Shown one piece after another: positions 15,749 through 24,735 of a stretch of DNA of 64,000 bases. The notes under the pieces are model-generated. The model was not told the DNA's origin. It did not search any database and was given only the letters and a program-made list of their open reading frames with translations. The stretch is from Methylobacter sp. (GTDB lineage: Bacteria > Pseudomonadota > Gammaproteobacteria > Methylococcales > Methylomonadaceae), in NCBI GenBank assembly GCA_028716975.1, contig JAQUOU010000002.1, forward strand, positions 300,841 through 364,840. The letters are read 5' to 3'. How positions within the stretch are numbered: position 1 is the stretch's first letter; every line of letters begins with the position of its first letter. The position numbers and the translations under genes are program-made.

Positions 15749-18136
15749 TTAAAGTCCTTCCTCCTTCTCATCATCAACAGTCATATCGGATATTTCCTTT
15801 AACCTGGAAATAGCCCTGAAATTAATGCTGTTTTCAGGATAGTTGCCTATGATATCGGCTATGCCTGCCTGCTGGCCGGTCAGTAATTCCAGGGTTTCAT
15901 CCACGCTGGAAACGGCATAAATTGAAAATAATCCTTGCGCTACCGCATCAATAACTTCCTGTTTCAGCATCAGATTGCGTTTGTTGGCGGCAGGAATAAT
16001 AGCGGCATGTTGGCCGTTAAGGCCGCGGGCCTGACAAAGCCGGAAGAAACCTTCTATTTTCTCATTGACGCCGCCTATCGCCTGCACTTCACCGTATTGA
16101 TTAATGGAACCGGTAACGGCGAAAGCTTGTTCGATCGGGGTTCGGGTCAATGCTGAAATAAGACAGCAAAGCTCCGCCAGAGACGCGCTGTCGCCATCGA
16201 TATAACCATACGATTGCTCAATGGCAATACTGGCTGAAATTGCCAAAGGGAATTGCTGCGCGTAAGAATGCCCCAGATAACCGGTTAATATCATCACGCC
16301 TTTGGAATGAATAGCCTGCCCCAGCTCGGCTTCCCGTTCTATATCCACGATACCCCGGGAGCCCGGGTATACCGTTGTGGTGATGCGCGCCGGCGCGCCA
16401 AAACTGCTGCCGCCTACTTCCAGCACGGTTAAACCATTGATTTTGCCGATGGCTTCGCCTTCCGTATCAATAAGAATGGTGCCGTTAAGCATTTCTTCGA
16501 GAATATTCTCAGCCATTCGGCCATTACGCTGTTCTCTTGCCGCCAAGGCTTTTTCAACATGAAGCCTATTGATATGGCTGCTATCGGATAATTTGCAAAA
16601 CAGGTTTGCCTCGCCAATGATTTCCAGCGAATCCTTGATACGGGCGGAAAAATGCTGCTGATTTTCTGAAAGCCGGCAACTGTGTTCAATAAGGCCCTCA
16701 ATCGCAGACCGTGTTAACGGTTTTGCCCCTGAATCCGCCGCCTGCTTAATCATCAGCATAGCAAATTTTTGCATGGATTCATGCGTGCGCGGAATGTAAC
16801 CCTCAAAATCGGCCAGAACTTTGAACATCTCGTTAAACTCATCATCCAGCTCTTCCAGAAAATAATGGATATCCGCAGAGCCTACCAGAATCACTTTAAC
16901 ATTTAACGGAATAACTTCAGGTTTCAAAGTAATGGTGTTAATGCCCAGTTCCGAGTAGGGCGACTCGATTTCAATGCGGCCCGCTTGCAAGGCGCGTTTA
17001 AGACCTTCCCATACAAAGGGATAGGTCAGTAATTTTTCGGCATCGAGAATTAAATAGCCGCCATTGGCTCTGTGTAATGAACCGGCGCAAATTTTTCGAT
17101 AATTGGTAACCAGCGTGCCCTGGTCGCTGATATATTCAATGCGGCCAAACAGGTTCTGATAAATCGGGTGCGACTCGTAAATAACCGGCGCGCCGCTTTC
17201 CTCCTTATTATCGACCAGAATATTAGGGACATACAGCTCGGCCAGCATTAACCGTTTTAGCGTATGGTTTTTTGCCTCTAATGTCCGTTCCGGCATCAGA
17301 TGATCAGCAATGGTGTTATTCAGGTTTTTTTTAATTTCTGATAGATAGGTGACGACATCATCAATATTCTGGTATTTATCATTCAGTTCGGTAAACAGGG
17401 GATCTATCGCCAGGCCGATGGTGTCATTATCAAGCTGTTTGATTTTTTCAACCATTGCCCTGCGCCACTGCGGCAATTCCAATAATACTTCACTGAGATA
17501 TTCCTCCAGTTCGCCAACGTGCTTATGAAAAGCTTCCCGCTCCGGTTGCGGCAACCGTATGAATTGCTCTTCATTCAACGGCTTATTACTTTTGATAGGT
17601 GAAAAAGTAATGGCTTCGCCTTCCCTGAACAGAGCAATGTTTATGGATTGGGCTTTTTTATCAACCAGATCGATCATATTGTTATAGCGCTGGCTAAAAT
17701 CCCGCTCAATGGCATTTTTCTTTTGTTGATAAGCTGGGCTTTCAAATGCTGCAGGAAAAGTCGCCAGCAAATCATCAATCAACTTTTCTATATCCTTATT
17801 GAATTCCTGGCCTTGTTCTGCCGGCAGTTCAACGGCTACGGGTTCCCGGGGATTATCAAAGTTATCCACGTAAGCATAAGATGGCGGTGCCGGTAAAGTG
17901 TGAGCGAACGAGTCCAAATGGGTAGTAATCATGGACAACCGGCCTAACCCGGAATCCCCCATTACAAAAATGTTGTAACCGGGGTTAGGCATGGCGATGC
18001 CGAATTCCAGGGCGGACTGGGCTCTTGGCTGGCCTAAAATAGCAGACTGCAGTCTGGGTACTTCCGGGAATTCAAAATCAGCCAAATTGATATTCAGTTT
18101 CAGTGACTCAAGTGGAAGTTTTAAAGGACTAAGCAT
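15749..18136 (-). CDS. Lon-like ATP-dependent protease (AAA_32 / Lon_2 family)
   Basis: A 795-residue Lon-family protease of the YcbZ-like group, with an N-terminal AAA-like module (about 20-380) and a C-terminal Lon peptidase domain. The catalytic Ser is in DGDSASLAE and the Lys in GGVNEKIEGFF. The region matching Walker A reads GDSGLGRLS, with Arg where Lys is normal; Walker B-like YLILDAEKLL is present. It has no Lon N-terminal substrate domain. It probably removes damaged or specific regulatory proteins; no target is evident from the context. Confidence 0.87.
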   Translation of the reverse strand: MLSPLKLPLESLKLNINLADFEFPEVPRLQSAILGQPRAQSALEFGIAMPNPGYNIFVMGDSGLGRLSMITTHLDSFAHTLPAPPSYAYVDNFDNPREPVAVELPAEQGQEFNKDIEKLIDDLLATFPAAFESPAYQQKKNAIERDFSQRYNNMIDLVDKKAQSINIALFREGEAITFSPIKSNKPLNEEQFIRLPQPEREAFHKHVGELEEYLSEVLLELPQWRRAMVEKIKQLDNDTIGLAIDPLFTELNDKYQNIDDVVTYLSEIKKNLNNTIADHLMPERTLEAKNHTLKRLMLAELYVPNILVDNKEESGAPVIYESHPIYQNLFGRIEYISDQGTLVTNYRKICAGSLHRANGGYLILDAEKLLTYPFVWEGLKRALQAGRIEIESPYSELGINTITLKPEVIPLNVKVILVGSADIHYFLEELDDEFNEMFKVLADFEGYIPRTHESMQKFAMLMIKQAADSGAKPLTRSAIEGLIEHSCRLSENQQHFSARIKDSLEIIGEANLFCKLSDSSHINRLHVEKALAAREQRNGRMAENILEEMLNGTILIDTEGEAIGKINGLTVLEVGGSSFGAPARITTTVYPGSRGIVDIEREAELGQAIHSKGVMILTGYLGHSYAQQFPLAISASIAIEQSYGYIDGDSASLAELCCLISALTRTPIEQAFAVTGSINQYGEVQAIGGVNEKIEGFFRLCQARGLNGQHAAIIPAANKRNLMLKQEVIDAVAQGLFSIYAVSSVDETLELLTGQQAGIADIIGNYPENSINFRAISRLKEISDMTVDDEKEEGL

Positions 18137-18393
18137 GGATAAGTAAAAGGCGTCAAGTTATACACAATCGGCGATTCTATCATTTTTATGGGGTAGGATT
18201 GTCGAAAAGCTTGAGTGCGGATGACTAAAGGAAGGACTGATTTAATCCTTCGATAAACTCAGGAGAACCTTATCAAATCAATTATATTCTAAAAATATAT
18301 AAAAAATCAGATCGACTTTTGTATTTTTTCAGACAAAAAGGCTGTAAATCTGTATCATCCTTGGCTTTTTAATAGGCAAAAAAGAGGTTTATC

Positions 18394-18873
18394 ATGCAAA
18401 TAGCTGCCAATAAGGCTGTTTCCATCCACTATACCCTCACTAATGATGAAGGCGAAGTGCTTGATAGTTCAGTAGATGATGACGCGTTAATTTACCTGCA
18501 TGGTGCGGGAAACATTATTTCCGGTTTGGAACATGCATTAGATGGTAAGGTTGCCGGCGACAAGTTCAAGGTGCGCATTGCCGCCAAAGATGCTTATGGC
18601 GAACTTGAAGATGACAAGGTTCAGGTGGTCACACGGGAAATGTTTGAAGGCATAGATAAGGTTGAAGTCGGCATGCAGTTTCATGCGGAAGTAAGTTCCG
18701 GGCCGGGCGTGGTCACTGTGGTTGATATTCAAGGCGACGATATCACAATTGATGGCAATCACCCGCTGGCAGGACAGGCCTTAACTTTTGATGTGGAAGT
18801 GATAGATGTCAGGCCGGCAACTGAAGAAGAAAAGGCTCACGGGCATATTCACGGGGCCGGCTGCCATCATTAA
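18394..18873 (+). CDS. slyD: FKBP-type peptidyl-prolyl isomerase SlyD
   Basis: A 159-residue prolyl isomerase/chaperone with a split FKBP domain and an inserted IF chaperone flap (about 70-130). The N-terminal VSIHYTLTNDEGEVLDSS and YLHGAGNIISGLEHAL are typical. The C-terminus, KAHGHIHGAGCHH, is a short His/Cys nickel-binding tail, shorter than in E. coli. AAAGAGG precedes the ATG. One fragment of the dispersed repeat family (18240-18275) lies in the upstream gap. Confidence 0.93.
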   Translation: MQIAANKAVSIHYTLTNDEGEVLDSSVDDDALIYLHGAGNIISGLEHALDGKVAGDKFKVRIAAKDAYGELEDDKVQVVTREMFEGIDKVEVGMQFHAEVSSGPGVVTVVDIQGDDITIDGNHPLAGQALTFDVEVIDVRPATEEEKAHGHIHGAGCHH

Positions 18874-18922
18874 AATTCCGTGGGCGCAGGCTTATTCGAA
18901 AGCCGGAGCCAGCATTCTGAAG

Positions 18923-19663
18923 TTATGCCAATGTTATAAACGCCTTGAGTAATTCAGCCGTATTTGCCATGCCTTTATGGAGATGCTGCTCGATTTCCGC
19001 CATGGAAATTTCACCTGCCGTTTTACCGGCAGCCCAGTTGGCAATGACCGAAATGGCGGCATAATCCATAGCCAGTTCTTTGGCGAGGGCGGCCTCCGGC
19101 ATGCCGGTCATGCCTACCAGATCACAGCCGTCCCTTCCCATGCGTTTGATTTCCGCAGCCGTTTCCAGGCGCGGGCCTTGCGTACAGCCATAGGTTCCCA
19201 GCGGGCTTATTTTTATATTTGCCTCGGCAGCGGCTGTAATTAAGCGGGAACGCAGCTTTTGACTGTAGGGATAAGTAAAGTCTATATGAGTGACCGTATC
19301 ATTCTCATCTTCAAAAAAAGTGTGCTTGCGGCCATAGCTGTAATCGATAATCTGATCGGGTATGGCGATATGAGCCGGAGCCATTTCATGGGTAATGCCG
19401 CCTACCGCAGCAACGGCAATAATGTGTTCAACGCCCAGTTGTTTGAGCCCCCAGATGTTGGCCTGGTAATTAATTTTATGCGGGGCAAGCATATGCGGAT
19501 TACCGTGTCTGGCCAAGAATATAACTTGTTTACCGTTAAGTTCGCCGGTAATAAATTCGGCTGAAGGCGCGCCATAAGGCGTCGTCAGTTGGTCGCGCCT
19601 GATAATTCTCAAGTCATTTATTTGGGTTAGACCGGTGCCGCCGATAATGGCTAGTTGAGTCAT
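18923..19663 (-). CDS. mtiP: S-methyl-5'-thioinosine phosphorylase
   Basis: Purine nucleoside phosphorylase family, 246 residues: IIGGTGLTQI, phosphate-binding ARHGNPHMLAPHKINY, and GPRLETAAEIKRMGRDGCDLVGMTGMPEA. The base-site segment reads VIANWAAG, with Asn where adenosine-specific MTAP enzymes have Asp, which favours a 6-oxopurine substrate such as methylthioinosine. It would split methylthioinosine into hypoxanthine and methylthioribose-1-phosphate. It overlaps hpt by 4 bp (ATGA), so the freed hypoxanthine can be salvaged by its operon partner. Confidence 0.88.
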   Translation of the reverse strand: MTQLAIIGGTGLTQINDLRIIRRDQLTTPYGAPSAEFITGELNGKQVIFLARHGNPHMLAPHKINYQANIWGLKQLGVEHIIAVAAVGGITHEMAPAHIAIPDQIIDYSYGRKHTFFEDENDTVTHIDFTYPYSQKLRSRLITAAAEANIKISPLGTYGCTQGPRLETAAEIKRMGRDGCDLVGMTGMPEAALAKELAMDYAAISVIANWAAGKTAGEISMAEIEQHLHKGMANTAELLKAFITLA

Positions 19664-20217
19664 GATATGTCCTTGTCGTTTTCCTTACAGGCATATATGC
19701 CGGGTGCGTTGCGTAAATAACCTTTGTAGTCCATGCCATAGCCAAACAGATAACGGTTTTCCAGCGCCAGTCCTATGAAATCAGCTTTGACAGGCTTGTC
19801 GTGGCCGAGGATTTTATCGACTAATACGGCGCTGTAAACCGATACTGCACCCTGTTCCAGACAATATTGATAGATGGCGGCCAGGGTAAGGCCTTCATCC
19901 AGTATGTCATCGATGATCAGGATGGTTCTGCCTTTAAGTGGCGTTGCCGGTTTAAGTATCCATTCGATGCTGCCGCCTGAGGTTTGATTTTGATATCGGC
20001 TGGCATTAATAGCATCAATATTCAGCGGCATCGTTAAGCGGGTTAACAATTTACCGGCAGCGACTATGCCGCCGTTTATGACGCAGAGTATCAGCGGATT
20101 GCAATCTGCCAGCACTAAGTTGATTTTTTGGGCCATCTTGTCTATGGCTGCCTCAACTTCCGATTCACTACAGAGCAAATCGGCAGTTGACTGAACATAT
20201 TTGATTTCTTTAAGCAT
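19660..20217 (-). CDS. hpt: Hypoxanthine-guanine phosphoribosyltransferase
   Basis: A 185-residue type I phosphoribosyltransferase. The PRPP loop is TILIIDDILDEGLTL, with CVINGGIVAAGKL upstream and FIGLALENRYLFGYGMDYKGYLRN at the C-terminal base-binding end. It converts hypoxanthine or guanine to IMP or GMP. It sits between nagZ (8-bp overlap) and mtiP (4-bp overlap) in one operon. Confidence 0.92.
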   Translation of the reverse strand: MLKEIKYVQSTADLLCSESEVEAAIDKMAQKINLVLADCNPLILCVINGGIVAAGKLLTRLTMPLNIDAINASRYQNQTSGGSIEWILKPATPLKGRTILIIDDILDEGLTLAAIYQYCLEQGAVSVYSAVLVDKILGHDKPVKADFIGLALENRYLFGYGMDYKGYLRNAPGIYACKENDKDIS

Positions 20218-21226
20218 GGTTATTGATGTTAGCGATGAGACTTGAAATGGACCGCCATTTTTCGGTATTCATTAATTGTTCCCGATTCATCTGCGGCTTG
20301 CCTTGCATTTGACTAAGCCGCTGTTCTCTAACAGGGTCTTGTGTTATCGGCAAAGCATCGAGCACTTGTTCAGCCGCAACCGGGTTGTTGCAGACCAGGA
20401 TCATATCACATCCGGCTTGTTGGGCGAGCCTTGCGCGCTCCGGAAAATCGCCAACGGATGCAGCGCCTTCCATACTTAAATCGTCACTGAAAACCGTACC
20501 GTTAAAATTGAGTTCCTTGCGCAAAATTTGCTGGATCCAGAACGGCGAGAAACCCGCCGGGTTGGCGTCGCACTTGGGATAGACCACATGCGCCGGCATA
20601 ATGCCCTCCAGACCTTCATCTATCAATTGTTTAAAAGGCAGCAGGTCTTTTGTCCTGATGCTGTCGAAATCTCTTTCGTCCACCGGCAAAGTAAGGTGTG
20701 AATCCAGCGCCACGGCGCCATGACCTGGAAAATGCTTTCCGGTCGCCGCCATCCCTGCTTCCTTCATGCCTTTTCTAAATGAGCCGGCAAGCTGAGTTGC
20801 AAGCTTATAATCCGTTGAAAAAGAGCGATTGCCGATGATTTCGCTAATGCTGCAATCAATATCCAATACCGGCGCAAAGCTGAAGTCAACGCCGACCGCT
20901 AATAATTCGGCAGCCATAAGCCAGCCGGCCGGTTCTGCAAGTTCCGGTAGCTGTGCATAGCGGGACGCCGGTGGCAGCCGGGTGAAACCTTGTTGAAAGC
21001 GCTGTACCCTGCCGCCTTCCTGATCAACGGCAATCAGTATAGTTCCACTACGGGCGCGCCGAATGCTGCTGATGAGTTCGGTTATTTGTTCGGGGCATTG
21101 ATAATTGCGGGAAAAAAGAATAACCGCGCCGGTATTAGGGTGGTTTATTTTGTCTTTTTCGGGTTGTGTCAGCGATAAGCCCTCAACATCCAGCATTATC
21201 GGGCCGATAGGATAGTTACTTGTCAT
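20210..21226 (-). CDS. nagZ: Beta-N-acetylhexosaminidase NagZ
   Basis: Glycoside hydrolase family 3 enzyme of peptidoglycan recycling, releasing GlcNAc from anhydro-muropeptides in the cytoplasm. Signatures are LIAVDQEGGRVQRF, the mobile loop ATGKHFPGHGAVALDSH and the catalytic Asp in VFSDDLSMEGA. 338 residues is normal. It functions upstream of the AmgK/MurU recycling route encoded at 32.6-34.3 kb. The start region overlaps the longest reading frame of the divergent FliL-like gene. Confidence 0.94.
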   Translation of the reverse strand: MTSNYPIGPIMLDVEGLSLTQPEKDKINHPNTGAVILFSRNYQCPEQITELISSIRRARSGTILIAVDQEGGRVQRFQQGFTRLPPASRYAQLPELAEPAGWLMAAELLAVGVDFSFAPVLDIDCSISEIIGNRSFSTDYKLATQLAGSFRKGMKEAGMAATGKHFPGHGAVALDSHLTLPVDERDFDSIRTKDLLPFKQLIDEGLEGIMPAHVVYPKCDANPAGFSPFWIQQILRKELNFNGTVFSDDLSMEGAASVGDFPERARLAQQAGCDMILVCNNPVAAEQVLDALPITQDPVREQRLSQMQGKPQMNREQLMNTEKWRSISSLIANINNHA

Positions 21227-21297
21227 TATGGCTTGGTATCATTGTTATGATGTTGACCTATACTTTAAGTCAATTTTTAAGTTACAGGATGTTCGTT

Positions 21298-21690
21298 ATG
21301 CGTTTATTGGTTTTATTACTCAGTTTTTTATTCATTACTTCGTTAGCGGATGCTAATGAAGAAAAACCGTCAGGGACGGTTATAGAATATCTGCAAATGG
21401 GCCCCAAGTTTACCGTTAATTTGGAAGAACCCAGAAAATATTTGATGATTAATGTTCAATTACTGGTGGAAGGCGCGGAAGCTGTCGAAAAGATAAAAAA
21501 ACATATGCCGGCATTAAAACATGAGTTGATCATGCTTTATAGCGGCAGGTCTATGGAAACATTGCAGACCTCGGAGCAGCGCGAGGCTTTGCGGCAGGAA
21601 ACATTTACCGCTTTGAAGAAGGTATTGGAAAAATATGAAAATAGTGAAGGCTTCAAGGATGTATTTTTTACTGAGTTTTTGATTGGTTAA
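21298..21690 (+). CDS. FliL-like exported protein
   Basis: A 130-residue protein with an N-terminal signal or anchor (RLLVLLLSFLFITSLADA) and a FliL-type domain: FTVNLEEPRKYLMINVQLLVEGAEA and ALRQETFTALKKVLEKYENSEGFKDVFFTEFLIG. FliL proteins stabilise flagellar stators, but no flagellar genes are nearby, and such stand-alone FliL-like proteins are widespread. ATG at 21298 is chosen because AGGA lies eight bases before it. Confidence 0.8.
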   Translation: MRLLVLLLSFLFITSLADANEEKPSGTVIEYLQMGPKFTVNLEEPRKYLMINVQLLVEGAEAVEKIKKHMPALKHELIMLYSGRSMETLQTSEQREALRQETFTALKKVLEKYENSEGFKDVFFTEFLIG

Positions 21691-21720
21691 AAGAGACAAG
21701 GCCTATCTCAGCATGAAATT

Positions 21721-22134
21721 TTATAATCTTAACTGATCTTTCAAACGCGTGATGTTATCCGTTATTTCCCGTTCCGTATAAGGAACCGCCTCAAATTTCC
21801 CCCAAACCGGCGCGGGCCAGGCTTTATCAGTTTGATAGCGTACGATGTGATGGATATGCAGTTGCGGCACCAGATTGCCTAGTGCTGCAATATTGATTTT
21901 GTCCGCTTTATATAAAATCGCCAGGTTTTCTGCAAGGTAGCTCGATTCCGCGATCAGCAATTCGCGCTCCGCTTTGTTCAATTGATAAATTTCCACTAAT
22001 TCCGCCTTTTCCGGCACCAATATGAACCAGGGGTATTGGCTATCATCCATCATCAATAATTGACATAATTGAAGACGGCCAATGACAATGCAGTCTTGCC
22101 GCAGGCGAGGGTGTAAGGTGAATGTTAAGGCCAT
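21721..22134 (-). CDS. HIT domain protein
   Basis: A 137-residue histidine-triad family hydrolase or transferase. The motif region is NLVPQLHIHHIVRY, in which the first His of the classical HxHxH is Gln, a variant common in this proteobacterial subgroup. WPWP-like KAWPAPVWG follows. Substrate unknown, presumably a nucleotide derivative. Confidence 0.85.
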   Translation of the reverse strand: MALTFTLHPRLRQDCIVIGRLQLCQLLMMDDSQYPWFILVPEKAELVEIYQLNKAERELLIAESSYLAENLAILYKADKINIAALGNLVPQLHIHHIVRYQTDKAWPAPVWGKFEAVPYTEREITDNITRLKDQLRL

Positions 22135-22176
22135 TTTTAAAGAAAGTTAAGGTAATGCTTGAATGCAGATGAAAAA

Positions 22177-22215
22177 TCAATATGTTATATTTTGTTTGAA
22201 AATATAACATATTGA
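22177..22215. promoter_or_regulatory. 17-bp inverted repeat upstream of a membrane protein gene
   Basis: The arm TCAATATGTTATATTTT (22177-22193) and its exact complement (22199-22215) are separated by GTTTG. It ends 12 bp before the ATG at 22228 and overlaps the AAAGGA ribosome-binding region. It contains almost no G or C and lacks a T-run, so a repressor operator or RNA structure controlling translation is more likely than a terminator. Confidence 0.6.
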
Positions 22216-22227
22216 AAGGATAGTTCC

Positions 22228-23274
22228 ATGGTTGCGCAAATCATTCCGGCTCAAGATCTGCCCAATGACAGAAAAAAAACTGTTTCATTCCGTTTGTTGT
22301 TGGGCCTGTATTCAATAATCCCTCTGTGTTTGGCATTGCAGTTATTAGATAGCGGGTTTTGGAACGGCTATTTACGGGAGAATTTACCCGGCAGCCCCAG
22401 TCATTTTCTATTGTTCCAGATTCTTTTCGGAACGCCGCATATTGTCGCCAGTGCGATTGTCTTAGTCAGTAACACGGAATACCTGAAGTTTTACAGGCTG
22501 AACATTATTTGGATGACCCTTGCCATCGCGGTTGTTTTCGGTCTGGGCAGCCTGGTTATTTCCTATCGCGCTCTCTATGTGATAGTAGCGAGCTGGACTG
22601 TCTACCATGTTCTTAAGCAGCAGCATGGCATAGGACGCGGCATTTGCCGTCTGCCGGATTGGGCGTTTTATCTTCTATTATGGCTGAGCGTGGTGGCGGG
22701 CATTTTTATATATATTGGAATTTTTCTTAAAAATAGCCTTGAAATGCAGCAGGTAGAATGGATTAAGCATATTGCCGGGGGGTTATGCGTGGCGCTAGCG
22801 CTGTGCGGGTTTTTTTGCCAGCGCTTTGTGTCCACTGTATTTGGCAAATGGTTTCTCTGGTCAAATATCTTTCTGGTATTAAGCAGTTTTTATCTTTATG
22901 TTCAGCAGTATTATTTTTTTGCGATTCTGGCGCCAAGACTGGTCCATGATGCGACCGCTTATATTTTCTATGTGACCCACGACTACAATAGACATCATAA
23001 TCACCCGCGGAATTTTATTTACCGCTGTGCCGAACGTTGCAACATCCATGTCTTTGTAGTGCTGCCCGTGTGTTCATTTGTTCTGGCATTTGTGTTGCAG
23101 GCTTACGGAGACACGCTGGTTAATCTCTTAACAAACTTCTTTTTTGGCGTGGAAATTCGTAAAGCGGTTACTCTGGGATTATTGGGTTATCTGGCTTTAA
23201 TGCATTATTACACGGAGGCTTTTACCTGGAAGCAGGGCTCGCCATACCGGCGCTTTATTGCATTTTCAAAATGA
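22228..23274 (+). CDS. Multi-pass membrane protein with conserved-looking histidines, function unknown
   Basis: A 348-residue protein with about eight to nine hydrophobic helices. Histidines cluster at helix ends: LFGTPHIVAS, VYHVLKQQHGIGRGICR, RLVHDATAYIFYVTHDYNRHHNHPR and LMHYYTEAFTWKQGSPYRRF. The pattern PH...YH...QH...H..HNH...HYY..F.WK resembles membrane metal-binding enzymes, possibly di-iron oxygenase- or desaturase-like, but I cannot assign it to a named family. The ATG follows AAAGGA and the inverted repeat at 22177-22215. It converges on the sigma54 regulator gene. Confidence 0.6.
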   Translation: MVAQIIPAQDLPNDRKKTVSFRLLLGLYSIIPLCLALQLLDSGFWNGYLRENLPGSPSHFLLFQILFGTPHIVASAIVLVSNTEYLKFYRLNIIWMTLAIAVVFGLGSLVISYRALYVIVASWTVYHVLKQQHGIGRGICRLPDWAFYLLLWLSVVAGIFIYIGIFLKNSLEMQQVEWIKHIAGGLCVALALCGFFCQRFVSTVFGKWFLWSNIFLVLSSFYLYVQQYYFFAILAPRLVHDATAYIFYVTHDYNRHHNHPRNFIYRCAERCNIHVFVVLPVCSFVLAFVLQAYGDTLVNLLTNFFFGVEIRKAVTLGLLGYLALMHYYTEAFTWKQGSPYRRFIAFSK

Positions 23275-23361
23275 GGTGGGATATTACATTCGATTCCTTC
23301 AAACTTATCATGCCGGAGTGTAGAAGCTGCCAGCGTCGTTTTCAAATTGTACTTAAATCAA

Positions 23362-24735
23362 TTAAATTATTTCATCCTCCAATTTGCGATAAAGGGTGCC
23401 TCGATCGATACCCAAAATTTTGGCGGCTTGTACTTTGTTACCCTGAGTCATTTCTAAAACGCGGCGAATGTAAGTGATTTCTAACTCTGCCAACGACATG
23501 GACTGCATTGCGGCATTGTTTAATAGATTGTTGTTGAAGGGCAATTGGGTGGCTTGAGCCAGATCTTCAAGCAGAATCGTATCATGTTCGGTCAAAGCAA
23601 CCGCTCTTTCCAAAGTATTAGCCAATTCGCGCACATTACCTGGCCAAGGATATGCGCGAATCCAGCGCATGGCTTCAGCAGATATGCCGTGGATTTGTCG
23701 CCGAAGTTTGACTTGGGCATTGTGCAATAAATTATCCACTAACCTATTCATATCCGGTAGACGCTCTCTCAAAGGAGGGATATCCAAGCGAATCACATTG
23801 AGTCGATAATAAAGATCTGTACGCATCAAGCCGTTCTGCAAAGCTTTTTCGATGGGTTGGTTAGTGGCAGCGATAATGCGGACATCGGTGGCGATTTCGC
23901 TTGCTGATCCTACGGGCCTTACCTTGCCTGTTTCCAGGGCCTGTAGTAGTTTGGGTTGAATCGCCAAAGGCATTTCCGCGATTTCGTCCAGAAACAAAGT
24001 GCCGCCTTCGGCTTCAACAAACAACCCTTGGCGATGTTCACGGGCATCGGTGTAAGCGCCTTTGCGCACCCCAAACAATTCACTTTCCACCAGTGTAAAT
24101 GGCAATGCAGCACAGTTGATTTGTAGAAACGGGCCTTTAGCACGCGGGCTATGCTCGTGAATAAAGTGCGCTAAAGCGCCCTTCCCGACCCCGCTTTCAC
24201 CCGTCAGCAGTACCGGTGAATTGACCTGAGCCGCCCGGCTGGCAAGTTGCAGGATTTTTTGCATTTTGGGACTTTCCGCAACCAATCCGCGCGGGATGAC
24301 ATTTTGATCGTCTGAGGTAACACGCACAATCACTCGACACATTTGCCGGTCCCTAAACGCACGCTCAATGGAAGCAATCAAGTCGTTTATGGAAAACGGC
24401 TTGGTTACAAAACCGCAAGCGCCCGCCTGTAAGCTGCGCACACCCAGGTCAATACTGCCAAAGGCCGTGATTAATAGAATCAACTGCTCAGGCTTCCTTC
24501 CGTGAATGGCCGACATCAAATCCAGGCCGCGCATGCCGGGCATTTCCACATCACTGATCACCAAATCAAAGTGCTCCGTTTCCAAGCGCTCCAATGCGCG
24601 TTGCGGGTCGGTTTCGCCACTTACTCTATAACCGTGACTGGTGAGCATTTCCGTTAAATACTCGACAACGCCGCTATCGTCATCGATGATCAGCAAGTGC
24701 TTGGTTTTTGGCATTTCTTGATTAGTCAACGTCAT
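23362..24735 (-). CDS. Sigma54-dependent response regulator (NtrC/ZraR-like)
   Basis: Three-domain activator of 457 residues: receiver (phosphoacceptor D62, K112), AAA+ sigma54-interaction domain (Walker A GESGVGKG, about 179-186; Walker B GGTLFLDEIAEM) and a Fis-type helix-turn-helix (VQAAKILGIDRGTLYRKL). The loop that normally reads GAFTGA and touches sigma54 is GAYTDA here (226-231). It overlaps the kinase gene by 14 bp. Divergent from the Czc operon, it probably activates it in response to metal ions, as ZraR or CzcR do (inference). Confidence 0.9.
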   Translation of the reverse strand: MTLTNQEMPKTKHLLIIDDDSGVVEYLTEMLTSHGYRVSGETDPQRALERLETEHFDLVISDVEMPGMRGLDLMSAIHGRKPEQLILLITAFGSIDLGVRSLQAGACGFVTKPFSINDLIASIERAFRDRQMCRVIVRVTSDDQNVIPRGLVAESPKMQKILQLASRAAQVNSPVLLTGESGVGKGALAHFIHEHSPRAKGPFLQINCAALPFTLVESELFGVRKGAYTDAREHRQGLFVEAEGGTLFLDEIAEMPLAIQPKLLQALETGKVRPVGSASEIATDVRIIAATNQPIEKALQNGLMRTDLYYRLNVIRLDIPPLRERLPDMNRLVDNLLHNAQVKLRRQIHGISAEAMRWIRAYPWPGNVRELANTLERAVALTEHDTILLEDLAQATQLPFNNNLLNNAAMQSMSLAELEITYIRRVLEMTQGNKVQAAKILGIDRGTLYRKLEDEII

